DNA from: Latrodectus hesperus
Lineage: Eukaryota; Arthropoda; Arachnida; Araneae; Theridiidae
Assembly: GCA_037975125.1 (NCBI GenBank)
Contig: CM075851.1
Coordinates: 127,270,981 to 127,334,980 of the forward strand
Length of the DNA stretch: 64,000 nt
Direction of reading: 5' to 3'
The notes beneath the pieces were generated by a model. The model did no database searches. It was not told where the DNA came from and was given only the letters and a program-made list of their open reading frames with translations. Positions within the stretch are counted from its first letter, which is position 1, and each line of letters begins with the position of its first letter. Shown in pieces: positions 34,001-63,501 of this stretch. The translations under genes were made by a program, and so were the position numbers.

Positions 34001-35365
34001 GTGAAAACTTAATATTTCGTTAATTTCGAAAAAAATAATAATAAAGTTTAATTTCTTTGATTTTTTCCCAAAAAGTATTTGAAACAGATCATTAAATTAC
34101 GGAATATTTAAATTTCTATTCATAGCTGTTTATCAACATGTACTTCGTTACATTGTTTTAAAAAAAGTCAGAATAGAAACAACTTATTTATTCATTTTAT
34201 ATTGATAGTATTTAAGAAATATAAACAATTCTTCTTTGTAGGAACTATGATTATATAACATGCAACTGATTCTTTATTTGAATAAAGGAGTTAACAGATA
34301 TGGTTTTAATAAATTAGATGGATGTATATCACTGTATTTCACGATATCATCAACATGTTTGATTCAACTATTCAGCTAATCATGGTATTTTATCCTTTTG
34401 GAAGAACAAGAATTTCATTATATGAAAAGAAAACTAGCCTTAAATTCTAAAAAGGAGAAAAGATTTTAGTCTATATATTATATTTAATTTTCCATTAAAT
34501 TCTTTACAAAAATTAAGTTTATAAATTAGATGTTTAATTATAATAAATGGGATATTCAAAAATCGAATTATTAATTACAGTGAATAATAATAACAAGCAT
34601 TGAAAAAGTAGTTGAAAAGGCTTTCAATACTATAAGTGGAAATATTCATAAATAAAATATCTTCTAGCTTAATTTGTCATAATGAAACAGTCACAACCAT
34701 CACAAACTTCATATTATTTAACATTTTTTACTTTTGCAATTATTGTTTCATTTAGATAAGGTTAATTATGTTATTCTTCATAAGAATAATTGTTATTATT
34801 TATTAAAATACTAAAGTAGTTATCCAAGAAGATAAATTATTGCCTTTTAAAATGACTTTAAAGGTACTGCTGTGATAAGCGTGCTGCATTTCTGTGATAA
34901 GAATATTTGATTGAACTACAGAAAATACATATTTATTTTAGTACTAACTTTAGCTTTCTATCTCATACAAATGATATAATGTTTATAATTATATTATATC
35001 ATAATGTTTTTATTTAGCGCATAAAATGTAATTTTTAATAATGTCTTAATTTTTCATAGAAACTACTGCACGAATTCAAAATCGTATAATGTTAAATCGT
35101 CATTTATTTTTTATAGTAATTTCATTATTTTTCTAAATAGGATTCTATTGAGGAGAGTAAATTTGAATTCTGTTATTCTAGATATTATTTGCTTTGATAT
35201 TTACCACATGCATTTGATTAACAATGATTTGAAAATAAAACTCAAGTTATAACGAGCAAAAACAATTTTCTTGGTTGATCAAATATTGCTCGTATCTTAA
35301 TGTTTTCCAATTTAATACAAATATGTAAAATATAAAAATTGATTAAATTATTTTTTCAATCAAGG

Positions 35366-35500
35366 CACGTTTTTTTCCTGCCTTAGATAATACAACTTGT
35401 TCTTATACAGGTAATAATAATTGTTCTTACATAATGAATGATAACTGTTAGAACAGTTATTACTTTATTATGTGAGAACAATTACTGAAGCAAGAAACAA
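35366..35500. repeat. MITE-like imperfect inverted repeat
   Basis: The core arms 35414-35449 and 35452-35487 (AATTGTTCTTACATAATGAA and its imperfect complement) pair closely, and flanking TTTTCCTGCCTTAG / CTGAAGCAAGAAA continue the symmetry. It could be a folded-back non-autonomous DNA element. Confidence 0.5.
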
Positions 35501-36211
35501 ATATACATTTCGGAGTTGCGACTAGATTATTGAAAAAAAATGGGAAAATAATTTAATCAGCTATCCTACCTGAAAATATTAATTTTGTACTAGATTCTTT
35601 GCTTTAACTATTAAGCGAAGATAACCACATTTTTTGGCTATTATGGTAAATTTTTATAATTTTCTGGATTCGTTTTATTATTTAATTGATTTATAGTATA
35701 TTCGGAATGTTCTTCAGAATCTTAAAAAACGGAAGTCAACAATAAGAGAATTCTTATGCACATTGTACTTGTTTGGTTACTGGAATATTTGAAATAATGC
35801 TAAATCATCTCATAAGGTATTTTTGATGCTCTAAAAATAATGATTAATATCATGTTTTTAAAGACAAAACATTATCAATTTAAATGACTTGCAATTTTCT
35901 CTTTTTCATGCTAAAACTAATCAAAAAGTTTTTTTGATTTCAGAAATATTCTTTGAGCAACTTAGGATGATTTAAAAAATTTACGTTTCCATATTAAAAC
36001 TAATATTTCCCAAGATATATTTTTTTATACTGTAAAATAGAATTGAAAATTAAAAAACTCGATAGTATACTTTTTAGAGTTTGGAAGATAGAAAGTGAAA
36101 TTATTTAAAGCAATTTTTACAGGTAAAATTCTTTCTTAAGTTAATTAAATTTTAGTTAAATACTGCAATTTGGAATATTTATATAATTATTAATATATAT
36201 ATATATATATG

Positions 36212-36261
36212 TTAAATTATAGAAGTACTTATATATATATATAAGTACTTCTATAATTTAA
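36212..36261. repeat. perfect 50-bp palindrome
   Basis: Arms 36212-36230 and 36243-36261 are exact reverse complements, and the 12-base TA centre is self-complementary. Confidence 0.95.
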
Positions 36262-37086
36262 TATTTAATAGTAGAATTGTTTAATTGCTTAATTATCATA
36301 ATATTTAAGTAGTCAAAAACAAATTTTTGTATTTTTATCACCGATTCAAAAGTTTAACAAATATTTACATTTTATAAAACAAAACAATTATAAATTATTC
36401 TCAGTACAAGCACATTAAAATGAAATCCATCATTGAAAAAAACTATAAATTGAAATTCTAAAATCTTTCTTTCCGAAGTTTAATAAGTAATAAAATGCTA
36501 TCAACGTAAATCCTTCCTACAGAAAGACAGGCGTGCTATTTGCTTTTCCCATTTTTTGAAATATGGCTTCTAATTTTCTTATAAATTTAATTTTAATTTA
36601 TATTTTTGGAAGCAGAATTGTCATGAATATCGCACTTACAAAATTTATTGTTGAGATTTAAAGTTGATTTATTTTGAAACTGAAAATAGTAAGTTTATTT
36701 TTTATTTGTATAATAACATTTTTGATTGGCTGCCTATATTGAATATAAACTAATGGTATTTTTTGCTTAATTTTAGATGAGATTTTTCAGGATCAATCCT
36801 ATTATAAATTATCAAATAAACTGCCATTTAATTTTGATTAGGAAAAACACTTAATAAAAAAGAATAAACAGCCTTTATTTACATATGTTACATAAAACGT
36901 TTGAGTAAAATATCCAGAATATTTTTCTCCCATTTTGTAAATTTAAAAATATTATGTAATCAGTAATGTAATTTTAAATGTAATGTACAATATAATGTAA
37001 TTTTGGATAGCAAAATAGTGTAAAATAATGTTATAAATAAAAATATACATTGAGCTTAAAAAAATTACAAATTTTTACTTGTTAAA

Positions 37087-38552
37087 TAAGAATGAAATTA
37101 TATAAGATTTTATATAGCAGAATTTTTAGGTATCAAATTTCTTACATGATACTGGATTTATAGACATTATTGTGATTGTAAAATATTTGAAAAGAAAAAA
37201 CAAAACAAATTTCTTAAGGATTCAGTCTGAAAAGTAAAAACCTACAGTAAAATTATCACATTTTTGCAATATATCCAAGTCATTTCACAATTTACTGAAA
37301 AATGTCATCACATATATAATGCTCTAACAAACAATAAGAAAAAGCTTTATTTTAATGAAAGTTGAAACAAAAAGCTTATGGTTATATTTGTATTCAGAAC
37401 AGTTTTTATGGTAAAGCATCCTATGCCGCCAACGTGCTTTATCTGCAATTTATATCAATTTATGACAGTATTCAGACTCAAATTGGTGCATATAAATTTA
37501 AAAAATAAAAGACATTATGGATATCTCTATAATATTACTTGAGTATTTTTTCTCAAGACATGTAAAGTAGATTTAATTTTCTAATGAAGAAAATTAAAAC
37601 TATGTAAAAAAAGGTGTAAGAAATAACTTTAAAATTCCTCTTTCCTCATTTTAAATGCATGCAAGAAAAATGTTAGTATTGATAAAGCAAGAAGGTTCCC
37701 TTTAAAACAGAGAAAATAATGTATATAGTTGAAATAACGAAGAGTAAGAAAATTTCATCTTTAAATTTACCGGGAACCAAATTTTTAAGGGAAAAAAAAA
37801 TCATTCTTAAGTTTTAGGTGGATTTCTGCTAGTAGATTTAAAAAAAGGATTTAATGGAAAATTAAAATTTTTTTATGAAAATGTCTGATAGTTATGGATG
37901 TTTAAGCTTAGAATAATAGTTTAGAAAGGGCTTAAATAAAGGAAAAATGAAAAGAATACTTATGTTTATTTGATTTAAGACTGAACATAAAAAGGGTATT
38001 TATATAAAATAACTTAATGGAATGAAGAATTGAAAATATTTTTCTTATTTATTTTTCCTTTTGAAATTATAAACAAATATTATTTACTCTGTCAAATGAA
38101 TCAATTATATGAAACAGCTGCAAGTTTGTTGCAATTTCATGTAATAAAAGATGATTGCTACAAATTACAGCTGCTGGAATACATCACGGCTATTTTGCAA
38201 TTTAACTTAAAATTACTATTCTTTGCTTAAATTGGTGCACATTATAACAAAGTGTTATTAATTTTTGACCATTTTGAAAGGAAATTTTTAGCACATTTAC
38301 TTTTACTTATTTCGAATATACTCCTTATGGCATAAACTTATTTTGATCTAAAAATTTCAAAAACTGTCCATAATTTTGATGATCAATACATATATGTAAG
38401 TAAACAATTTATATTTGTGTAGAAAAGTCTAAAATTCTAATAGCAAAATATTTGAGTAATTTTGATTTCAGAAGTTCTCAAATATCAGAGAAAGTATAGG
38501 AACGTATTTTATTTTTAAGATTTACAAACTTAAGTCTTACATTTTATTCTAG
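37087..38552. other. upstream flank of copy B, non-coding
   Basis: Aligns with 1-1483. A 66-aa frame at 38030-38230 is interrupted in copy A, so it is not a shared gene. No promoter element can be named. Confidence 0.6.
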
Positions 38553-38607
38553 ACTCATACGTGGCAGCTGAATTCATTGCAGGCGAATCAATCTCATTGC
38601 ATGGAAT

Positions 38608-53628
<15,021 letters not shown>

Positions 53629-53892
53629 TACTATCACTTCATAAAACAGTTTGTATCATAACTTTTGCCTGTAATAAAAAATGAATGCAAAATTTAAATT
53701 TAATGTTCTTAAATTTATGAGTGAATGCGTACTTTATGTTAAAAAGTCACTTACGGTTTTGTATGTTTTGATGATATTATCATGTAATTTTTGCTGAAAT
53801 TTATATTTTTTTAATTATCAAGAAAATATTTATGTTGTTAGTTTCTATACGGATTAAATAATGCTAGAGTAACATTTCATTTTTAAACTCTG

Positions 53893-53914
53893 AAGAGAGA
53901 GAGAGAGAGAGTTG

Positions 53915-54007
<93 letters not shown>
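53893..54007. repeat. (GA)n and (TA)n microsatellites
   Basis: Nine or so GA repeats followed after GTTGGG by about 90 bp of TA repeats, some 270 bases after the copy B stop. Confidence 0.95.
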
Positions 54008-54013
<6 letters not shown>

Positions 54014-54043
54014 TTAACTCTTATATTTCTTTTATTTATAATC

Positions 54044-54106
54044 TTGTCATATAAGATTGATATATCTCTTTTGAAAACGAAATGTTATGTCAACCTTATA
54101 TGACAA
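54044..54106. other. inverted repeat downstream of copy B
   Basis: Outer arms TTGTCATATAAG and CTTATATGACAA pair perfectly and the inner stem has several mismatches. It is the counterpart of 22695-22749. Confidence 0.65.
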
Positions 54107-57100
54107 TCATTCTTTAGCTCAATTTTAAATTTGTAAACATAAGTGATGAAATTAATTCCTCGAAGGTTCGAAGGTTTTACAAATGATTTACTGTAAAAAG
54201 AAAACAATATATGTGATTAAAAATATTATTTAAATATTCACAAATTTAGCTTAAATTTATAACATTATATTCTAAAAAATATTACTTTACATAATAAATA
54301 TTTTACATTGTAAAATTAAGGAAATTTTGTTATAGTACAGTGATGTTTGATAGCTTATGTTACTGTTATAAATGTATAGCATATTATTTTTTTTCTGGAT
54401 ATATTTAATGTATATTAAATTAAGTAAAACTGTAAAGAATATCTTTAAATATTTAAACAGTATATTGCAGCATTTCGTTTTTTAATAAATATTTTACAAT
54501 ATTAATTAATATATGTTTCAAATATTACTAAATCACATAAAAGTACTTATTACTCATATAAAATGTTTCTCAATTGTTTGCACACACTTATAATTTTTGT
54601 AATACACTTTAATACAAGCTTTTTCTGGAAGAATTTCATTTATCTGCTATTAAATATTGAGATTAAATATCGTTACAATATCAGATAACTATCTTTTGAT
54701 TCTAAATAAGTAAATCTTACTGGATTATGCAATTTATCGTTAAAATCTTAGTGTTTTTTAGTTTTATGGCATACTCAGAGTGTTTTTAATATTCTAATTA
54801 TTACACTTGATATTACATATATAATAGGCACTAGTACAATTTATTAAGTTCAATTATTGAACTATAAAATTCTGCAAATTGCCATATTAATTATTTATAT
54901 TTATGATTAAGATTATTAAAAATGAAGTCCACATTTCTCTCTCAAAACATTTTAAAATGAATTAAATACCTTACAAAATTATACATATGTGCATATGTAC
55001 TTACAGACACAAAATTCGCTTCCACCTTAAAAGATGAAAGGATAAAATTTATTTTTGAGAGACTGAAAAGGAAAGTAAAATTATAGACTAAGGACATAAA
55101 TATTAATTATTAAATTAAATTCATAGCTTAGTTTATTTTACACAAATGAGTACAGAAATGAATTTTAATCTGTATACTGAGATGTTAGGTTTACATGTTG
55201 AATTTTTGGAATTAATTGTAGGTTTGTATTTACAAGTTGATATAATTTTCTGGTAATAATTATTATAGATTGGAAAAATCAGCTATTAAGAATCTTTAAG
55301 ACTCATGTTAAGTTATAACAGAGTAATTTGATTTGTTAGAAAATTAAATTTAATATATTTTTGTAATGAATTTATGATGCTTTTAATTAATTAATGAATA
55401 GCAAAAGTGTGATGAATATAAATGCTTCATACTTAGCTAATAAAAAAATGTACTTACATGTTAATAATAATCTATAAGGAATAAATTATATTTTACTTCT
55501 GATAAGAAAAAAAATCTCTTATTTTCAGATTTGAAACCACAAATACTATTCGGATCATGCATTTATTATAAATACACGTTTTCACATTTTTTTTTATCCG
55601 AACCTGATATGAAACATACAAATGTTATATATTAATAAAGAACTATACTAATATAAAATTATTTCATATTGATTATGTTAAATCTATAATTTCCTCATTT
55701 TGTATTTCTAATCACATACTTCGTTATCGAATAACCACGAGGCAGAGAGAAAGAGGGCACTTTGCACACCCCAATATTTATCCAATTATTCTATATTAAT
55801 ATCCAATTAACGTGCCCAGCTAACAGCCGAATGCTTTGCGCTCTAGCTTTCGGTTCAACAATTTGTTGGTTTTTATATCACATCGAGATAGGATAATTGT
55901 AGTGTTTCGAAATCCATTATAAACTGCAATTCTTTGTCTAATTAGCTCTCTTTTACAAACAATGACCTTTGAGAGACAGGAAAATCAAACTTATTCAATT
56001 AATAAAATGATTATTTTGACTGTTTCAAAATGTTAAATATTGATCTGATAGAGTCTGATCAATCGCGTATAGCCAATATTTTAATGCACTCCCTTAAAAT
56101 GAAAAAATTACATGAAGAAATTGTCTGTTTGCATTAAAATTAAAGATGTTCAATAATATTGCACACGTGATATAAATGAAATTAATGATAAAAGCGATGT
56201 TTACTCTCATACATTTGGGTAAAGAATAATTATCGGTTCTTATATTTATTTTGAATTGCATTTTGACTGGATTGCCATATCAGTTGCTTTTCTGTTTTTG
56301 TGATATTTTGAAGAATCTGAATATGGTAGTTTAACCATATCAAGTGCATACTCTATTGATGAATAGTTAGTGATTTTAGTGCTGAAGGCGATTAATTAAG
56401 AAATACAGAGGAAGAGAGAAAATTTCATACATAATTTCAGGTCTACAGGTTGTCAACGCATTCTATCTTAAGATGATCGGAGCTCTTCTGCAGTTAGAAT
56501 CCTTATGCATCAAATTATATAGAGGCTATGGCTAGAAGCTTCAGTAAGCAAAATATTCATTGGGACAGCAGACCATAGCTGATTCTCTCATGAATTCGAT
56601 GGTAATTTAATATAAGATTTCAAAGATATTTTTCATTGAAGATTATATGATACCAATTTAAAAAATCTCATCTTTATTGGATGTTGACGTTAGTTGATGT
56701 AATGCGATTAAATAAAGACTTTTTAAATTTCTGTCGCCCCATTATCGTATCCGTCGCGCATGATGAAATGATAAAAGACGATATACCCTGTCAAAAACAC
56801 GCATAGATGAAACTCTAATTATTTCAAATAATTAATATTCTGTTCATATACTCCATTTTCTAAAACAAGCAAAGTTAATTACATTAATGATCTTTCAAAA
56901 CGTGTAGAATTAATTAATTAATTTTTAATGAGTACTCTTCGTAGCTAATAGCAGTGAAACGCGAGACATTTAAACTTTCTAGTGTGGAGTTTTGAATTTA
57001 CATCTTATATTGTAAAATAAAATGTAATTTTTTTGCATAACCTATACGCTATTTCTACTTCGCAACACAATCATTAAATGATTTCGAGTTACACGCCATA

Positions 57101-58310
57101 ATAAGTGTATCATTTACTCATTCACTCATGTATCTTATGCAACTGTATCTTTACATTTACACAAACTTCATACATGCATCATTCATAAATGATCATAACA
57201 ACGATTTCTAAATGTATGCATTGCTACATATTGAGGACATTTCACTTTCCTCTTCTAATCACATCATTGTTTACTTGCGAGTTACACGCCGCAATGTATT
57301 ATTTACTCAAACTGTACTCATGTATCATTTGTTTAAATTTTCATAATAATCATGGTAAAAGCATGTTCATTTTTTGGTAATTTATTTAAATATTTTGTTT
57401 TTTTTCTGACATTTGTATATATTTCCGCATGTTTTCATTAAAACAATATATCTTTTTTAGAATGAAATACTGTCATTCTCAATATACAGAATGGAATATT
57501 TGTTATTTTTGCGAAAAAAGTCATCACATATTATGTAAGAGTGGAATCATTTCTATTATTGCCAAAAAAATTGTTATATTCAAAACGTCACGCGAAAATT
57601 TTATTCATTTCATCGCACACAGAACGTCATGAATGGTTCATTCTAAAGACAACATCTGAAATTTAAAATGTAAATACAAAAATGATGTAATACGTTAACC
57701 ACATAGCATGGTGGCTTGCAGTTTAATAAAGCTGATTACACAGCCAATTATTATTAATTTTATAAATAATTTTCAATATAATATAAGTTTTAGAAACAGT
57801 GCATAAATTAATCAAACGCATGAGTATTTTCGTTAATATATATAAGTAATAAAATAAAAGCCAATCTCAGGGCTATAAAACGAAGATTCAAATCTAATTA
57901 CGAATGAATAGTACTTAGGGTGTTACTGAGGAATAAGTGAGGCTTCACATATGTAACACATATTTATAGTTATCTTTAAAGTTTATATAAAAGATTTGTA
58001 TATTTGTTGCTCATAATAGTAGTGCACAAATGAATGAGATGAAGAATGTACTTTTTAAAACTATAATTCAGTTACTTGCAGAGTACTTTATATCATAAAT
58101 TCAACATTGCAGGTATTTATTTCATGCTGATAAAATTTACAAGTGTTTATTTTTTTTAAAAAATCTTTTTTTAAGAATATTAAATATAGAACAAATCCAA
58201 AATCACCCCAAATTTAAGCCTACAACTTCTAAAATGTACTGAAACCTTCTCAATCTTTTAAATCCAAAATAAATACAATTAATTTATTTAAATCTATTTT
58301 ATTTTCTTAC

Positions 58311-61100
58311 ATCAAATATTATACTTCCTCTAATCGAAAACTTCTAAGTATATTTCTCAGGATATGTAAACACAGTGATCAGAAACATGATCTCTATTTC
58401 TTATTGCTCAAAATCAACGGGTGTTGAACAAAAGTTCTCCCACATCGAAAAGTGAGATTTTACCATTTAATTACAATAAAGCTTCTGTATAAAATGTATG
58501 GCATCACACAGTAGGCAATATAACAGTTCGATACTGTTAAAAGATATCTATTAATATCTACTAGGTATTTGACTTGTATAAAAACATTTTACACATATTT
58601 GATAGCTGAATCCACCTTCTCAATAGAAGCACAAAAATTCTTCAAATACTTTCTCTGACAGACGTGAAAAGCAAAAAACAAATATCCATTTCGAATCCTC
58701 TCAGCATTTTTAACCATACACAAAATGCTAAACTTCTTAATACATGTAAAATCACAAATCACTAGAGATATGACGTTATTCAAAAATCTGTTATGGACAA
58801 CTGGAAACAGATTGTGAATTTCATAAATATCGCATTTTACTCTTAAAAAGAAACAACAAAATACTGGCCCATTAAGTTGCAATTTAGGGAACAACTGTAA
58901 GAGTAAAAGCAAAATAAATACATTTTCAATACAGAAATGATTTTTACTAAATATTAGGGTGCATTTAGAACCACACTTACAACAGTTGTCAAGTTATAAC
59001 AAGAATGTTTCCTCCCACATTAAAAAAGGAGCTGAGAAAAAGTTTATTAAACATTCAATCATTGTGAAGTAGATCACATATTTCCTATTTTTAGTGTGCT
59101 TGAAAAAATAGCAAAAAAGGGAAACAATTTATCTTGATTTTTCAATATATGCTAAAGAAAAACAAATATTCAAAATATGACAATATGCCAGGTTTCATTG
59201 AAGGATATCTGATAATTTTTCTAGATGATTTTAAGTTAGAGAATAGGTAGAATCTGAATGGTGATACACTCACACTAAAACATGATTTACAAAATATCTG
59301 AAACATGGGTGCTGAGCTTCAGTTAGAGAACACAGCATATCAGGTTGATGCCAATACTTTGAAGAAAGTTATTTAAGTACCAGCATCACGAAACATTTCG
59401 ACAAACATTCGATCATGCAATCATGTATGTATTAAATCTTTAACCAAACTCTTTAAAAATTCTATAATAAAGTAAAATAAAAATGACCATAAGAATTTGG
59501 TTTTCCAGGTTATAAGGATATTGTTTTCAGTTTTCCGATTTCTAACAGACTTTTTTGACACTCTAAATATGATGTTATCTGTGAAAAATTTGTGATTCAA
59601 AGATTTAAGTGTCATAAAAATCTAATATTTTGGGGAAAAGGCCAAATATGTGAAGGTCTAGTTGCCTTGTAGTTGCCCAAGAATGACTTAATCGCATTCC
59701 TGAACAATGCACGTAAGAAAAGGGACATTTTTTATGATAAGCAAATTTTTCACATTTATTAAGAAAATATCAAAAAAAAGAATAGTTAAGGATTATACAT
59801 ACATAAACAAAAAGTTACTTAGCAGGTGATAAATATATCAGAATACAAGTATTTTTAGTGGTGTAGTGGTGTACAAAGTAAGTAAAATTTTAGTGGTGTG
59901 CAAAGTAAGAGAGAAGCATTTTGGAAAATAGTGACAAAATTTAAGCCTTAAAAAGAGGCACGTGATATTAGAGAAATGGAGAAAATACTAAATGAAATTT
60001 TTTTTAACTGATATTAAATGTAACTTACACAGTAAGAGGAAATTATAGCTCTAAAAATACTTATGAATATTAGAAACAGGTTTCTAGGAGATAAAAGTTT
60101 TACCATTAATCGTTTTCAAATATAGATTTGGATAACGAAGGGATAGGCTCAAGAACAGATGAAAAGGAAAGTTCAAAATTTTCAATAAAGGAAAAAGGAA
60201 CTACTTCCTTGTCAGCACATCTCTCATTTTATTTGATTGCGGTTGTCAAAAATAAACCAGACTGAACTTTGGGCAGGAATCCTCAATGGTACATGGAGGA
60301 CAAACATGTTTCGCTAAAGCAGTTCTCAGTAGCTGCGAACATGGAATTAAAATTGAAACAGAAAATCAGAGCCGATAAGACGAAAATTATTATCTTCAAC
60401 TGCCAGGCTGACAAAATCCGAATTTTATGGTGGAGGGATCAGCTGATAAATCACAAGCTCTCCTGGTCTGTGGTAGAAGAGATGCGAAAACGGTGAAACT
60501 CACTAATACTATGGAGAAACAATAGATTTAAGGCACAGTAACTCAAATAGAATAGCAAGTAGCACTAAGAGAAGGCTAAGCAAATCAACACTAAAAACTA
60601 ACTTTTTGTAAAAACAAAGAAAATATTACTAAATATAAAAGGCTTATATGATGCTACATCACATTATCAAAATAGCAAATATTATTCATATATATACTGT
60701 TACAGCTTTGTGAATATAAAGTTGTCATTGTTGATGTCTTTTTTAAATATTGATATACAATAATTATTGTATAATATTATTTTTAGTCTTCTGTTAATAT
60801 TGATATCGATTTTTATGAGGTTAATCATATCTTTTCTAATAAATTTTCAACCCCTGATCAGATACATTGATGCAAACAATAAATCAGAGGTTTGGTTAAC
60901 TCCTATGACGGACTCATGAAATAAAAAACTGAATGTGTTTTAATATGTGGCACATGATTGTGATAAATGAAGTTTAGGGACCTACTTTTTGTCCAACGCA
61001 GGGAAGTAGTTATATTGATGTGACTGTTATTGGACAGGAACTTATTTTGGAGTTTATTTCGGAGAAAATCTGTCGTAAGATTCAGTGACTGGATATTTTG
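58311..61100. other. unique sequence right of the duplication, no recognised gene
   Basis: Less AT-rich than the introns. Frames at 58589-58912 (minus, 107 aa) and 60269-60496 (plus, 75 aa, LKQKIRADKTKIIIFNCQAD) resemble no family I know. The mix of partly open frames suggests an old, eroded mobile element, but I cannot name it. Confidence 0.4.
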
Positions 61101-61197
61101 CTTGGAAAAATAAAATGAATGATTTATGCTTTGTAAACTGAGAACTTTTCAGGAAACATTGCTTATAATAATACATACATATAGTTTTGCATATCAA

Positions 61198-61389
61198 TCA
61201 GTCCTTTTCATTTTTTGTTTGTGGGGCATTAAAGAACATGATCAATGTAGATTGCTTTTCTCTCTTTTTCAGGATTTTCCGGAAGTGATAAAAAGGATCG
61301 TTTTTGTAAAGATCCAAACCCTTACTGACATCAGCTTTGTTTGGGTGCCATTCTAAGACCATTGCTCTGACATCATCCCACTTCTTCAA
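61198..61389 (-). pseudogene. C-terminal relic of a Tigger/pogo-like transposase
   Basis: A 63-codon minus-strand frame reads WDDVRAMVLEWHPNKADVSK and ends HFRKILKKREKQSTLIMFF. This layout is typical of the tail of Tigger-like transposases, where a KKR-rich stretch is followed by a short 'DxFF' end. No catalytic domain or inverted repeats were found next to it. The assignment rests on recognition of the pattern only. Confidence 0.45.
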
Positions 61390-61807
61390 ATGATCTTTAA
61401 TGGCCTATGACGGCATAAGTCCGAATTCGGTTTCGAATGAAATCAAAAGCAGCCAGTTTCAATAGGTAGTCATTTTCGATTTTCAATGAAATCAAAACCG
61501 AAACTGATGGTTCATTTTGGCTATAAATATTCTGTTGGGAAATATTTTGCCCAGTATAGAACTTTGGAGTTTAATAGGCAAGAAAATAATTGAAAAAAGA
61601 TGAAAAATAATTTTGGGTCCACTGGGCTTGGCAACTCTGAAGATTTTGCTCCAATAGCCAAGAAGTGTTCGTTCAAATTTGTTTTAGTGCATAATCCGAA
61701 TATGTATTGGATCTCCGAACACTAAAATCTTTCGTGACAGAGTTCATTGTCTGATTCGTTCGAAGTCCGAACTGTTCTTTAACCGATCACTCTCCGTACG
61801 GTATTAT

Positions 61808-62188
61808 GTTGTTGTTATATTTGACACTTGGACAAGATAAGCTCGCTATGCCGTTGGCTATGCGAATTAAAGTCAATAGGGTGAGTCTTTCATTTTACCA
61901 GAGCATCACGAAGGTGAAAGTATGACTTTGCCCTAAACTTCTCCGATAGATAGCACCACCAGAGGATACATTTCCTCAATTTTGACAATGATCTAAAAGA
62001 AGAGGAAATTTCCTTCAGACCATTACACCCATGGTAACTGTTCAATGATCGACCACAGGACTTTGATTCTACAAATTTAACGAGCACGTATATCGCATGG
62101 GTCTCGGTGGGTCTTTGGCGGTATTGGGAATCGAACTCCGTCTTTCTGGACAGAAGGCTGATGCCCTAACCACTTGGCTACCATGGCC
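61808..62188 (-). mobile_element. tRNA-derived SINE, longer form
   Basis: On the minus strand the head reads GGTAGCCAAGTGGTTAGGGC (A box) with GAGTTCGATTCCC (B box). The tail reaches CCAAGTGTCAAATATAACAA and ends AACAAC. The tail matches the SINE at 48581 but the head is different, as is a middle section. The flanking repeat is weak (GTACGGTATTAT / GTACAGTGTAAG). Confidence 0.8.
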
Positions 62189-62952
62189 TTTCTGTACAGT
62201 GTAAGAATATTAAGGATGCCTGCACTCAATCCCTATATTTTAAATTATATTAATAAATGGTCCAAATATTCTAAGATTCCGTTTAACGCTTCAAAACCGA
62301 AAGTTAAGATAAAATGATTGCATAATCCTATGCCATTTAGTCAGTTCTCGGGAGTGTTCCCATTAAAGAAGTTCAAAAAGGATTAAGTGTTTTAACTTTA
62401 TAATAGGTATTAAACTACAGTAAAAGTAGCATGTTTTTCAAGTGAGAAAATTCTTCTTAGGCTTTTGCGAATTTCTAAAATCATTAATGATGTCAAAGTT
62501 AATGTTCTTAAAATCCTTTTTTAACTGAAGCGTTGTTCTACTCATCTCGTATGTCACAAGAATTTGAGAAAACTCGTTAGAGAAGAAAATAAATTGTTAA
62601 CTTCTTAGAAGTACTTAAAGGAAGTTTCTTCTTATAATTCAGGGTTATAGTAGAATCGGCAGCTAAGACACTTTTTCCTGTTTTCGGTCTTCCCCTTAAT
62701 GGCTTAATACTGTTAAATAATTTTCAGACTACAGTTAAAATGTGTGTCTTCACCAAAAATCCTTATAATACTTTAAGTAAATACCCGATTTTTTCACCCG
62801 CCATATAGGAAGCCTGTGATTGTTGCTTCTTATGTAAAGGAAGTTTTATAGAATTATAGCACTATTTGTTTCACGAATGTTAACAAGCTGAATGGAAGGA
62901 TTGGCCTTGTTGTCGTGTTATTTATGAAAAAATGAGAGTTTAACGGTCCAAT

Positions 62953-63195
62953 ATGGAATATGAAATAGATGTTCAAATTTCCAAATTGAATCTTGCTAAC
63001 TTATGGATGCAAAATAAATGTTTAAACCTTGCTATCAAATGTATACAAAATAATTATCCTAAGAATAGAACTCTTGAAACAAAAGTAACTTATTTGTACA
63101 CATTCGCTGTCTTTTTTTACACTTGCCGGCAATTTAAAACAGAAAAGCTGGTAATAACATCCATACCATTAAAAAGGCAATTAAACCTTTTATGA
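62953..63195 (+). CDS. unrecognised 80-aa ORF or first exon
   Basis: MEYEIDVQISKLNLANLWMQ, an amphipathic helix-rich start, then a Cys- and Tyr-containing segment and KRQLNLL before the stop. Hydrophobic and charged residues alternate as in TPR-type helices. The opening weakly recalls the N-terminus of anaphase-promoting-complex TPR subunits, but I would not name it on that basis. The 300 bases upstream are less AT-rich and have no frame, as expected of a 5' UTR or of unrelated DNA. Confidence 0.3.
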   Translation: MEYEIDVQISKLNLANLWMQNKCLNLAIKCIQNNYPKNRTLETKVTYLYTFAVFFYTCRQFKTEKLVITSIPLKRQLNLL

Positions 63196-63501
63196 ATGTT
63201 TATTTTCTATCGTTCCAGGAAACACAAGTATTCGTAGTGATGAAAAAACAATCTAATTGGCTACCCTTCATAGTATTGATTTTGTCTTCTCTTACCTGAA
63301 ATCTTACTAGAAACATATTGCTCGAGGAAAAAGTGCAATTGACTTAAAATATTGAACACTTTGTGTATTTAAATGCACAGTGAACTAATAAGTTTTTCTC
63401 CAGAATTTCATAACGTCTGAAATTTAAATACTTCTAGGATTTTACGTTGACTCAAGTAATAACTGTTCTGAGAATTTCAAAAGTTATTTATTTCTTTTTA
63501 G

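Larger units (their letters stand above)
30780..37086. other. spacer between the duplicated blocks, no confident gene
   Basis: Very AT-rich. Open frames at 31191-31463 and 31639-31827 have no recognisable protein features. It contains inverted repeats at 33684-33748, 35366-35500 and 36212-36261, and one possible short coding exon at 33920-34000. Confidence 0.55.
53629..58310. other. 3' region of copy B and duplicated intergenic DNA
   Basis: Aligns with the DNA after copy A minus its LTR element. It holds short GA and long TA repeats (53893-54007), a hairpin at 54044-54106 and no confident gene. Frames at 57189-57380 and 57429-57632 are not preserved as proteins in block A. Confidence 0.6.

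Noticed and set aside
58589..58912. 107-aa minus-strand ORF as a gene
   Set aside because: No recognisable motif and no splice support; both strands are partly open. Noted within the regional entry only.
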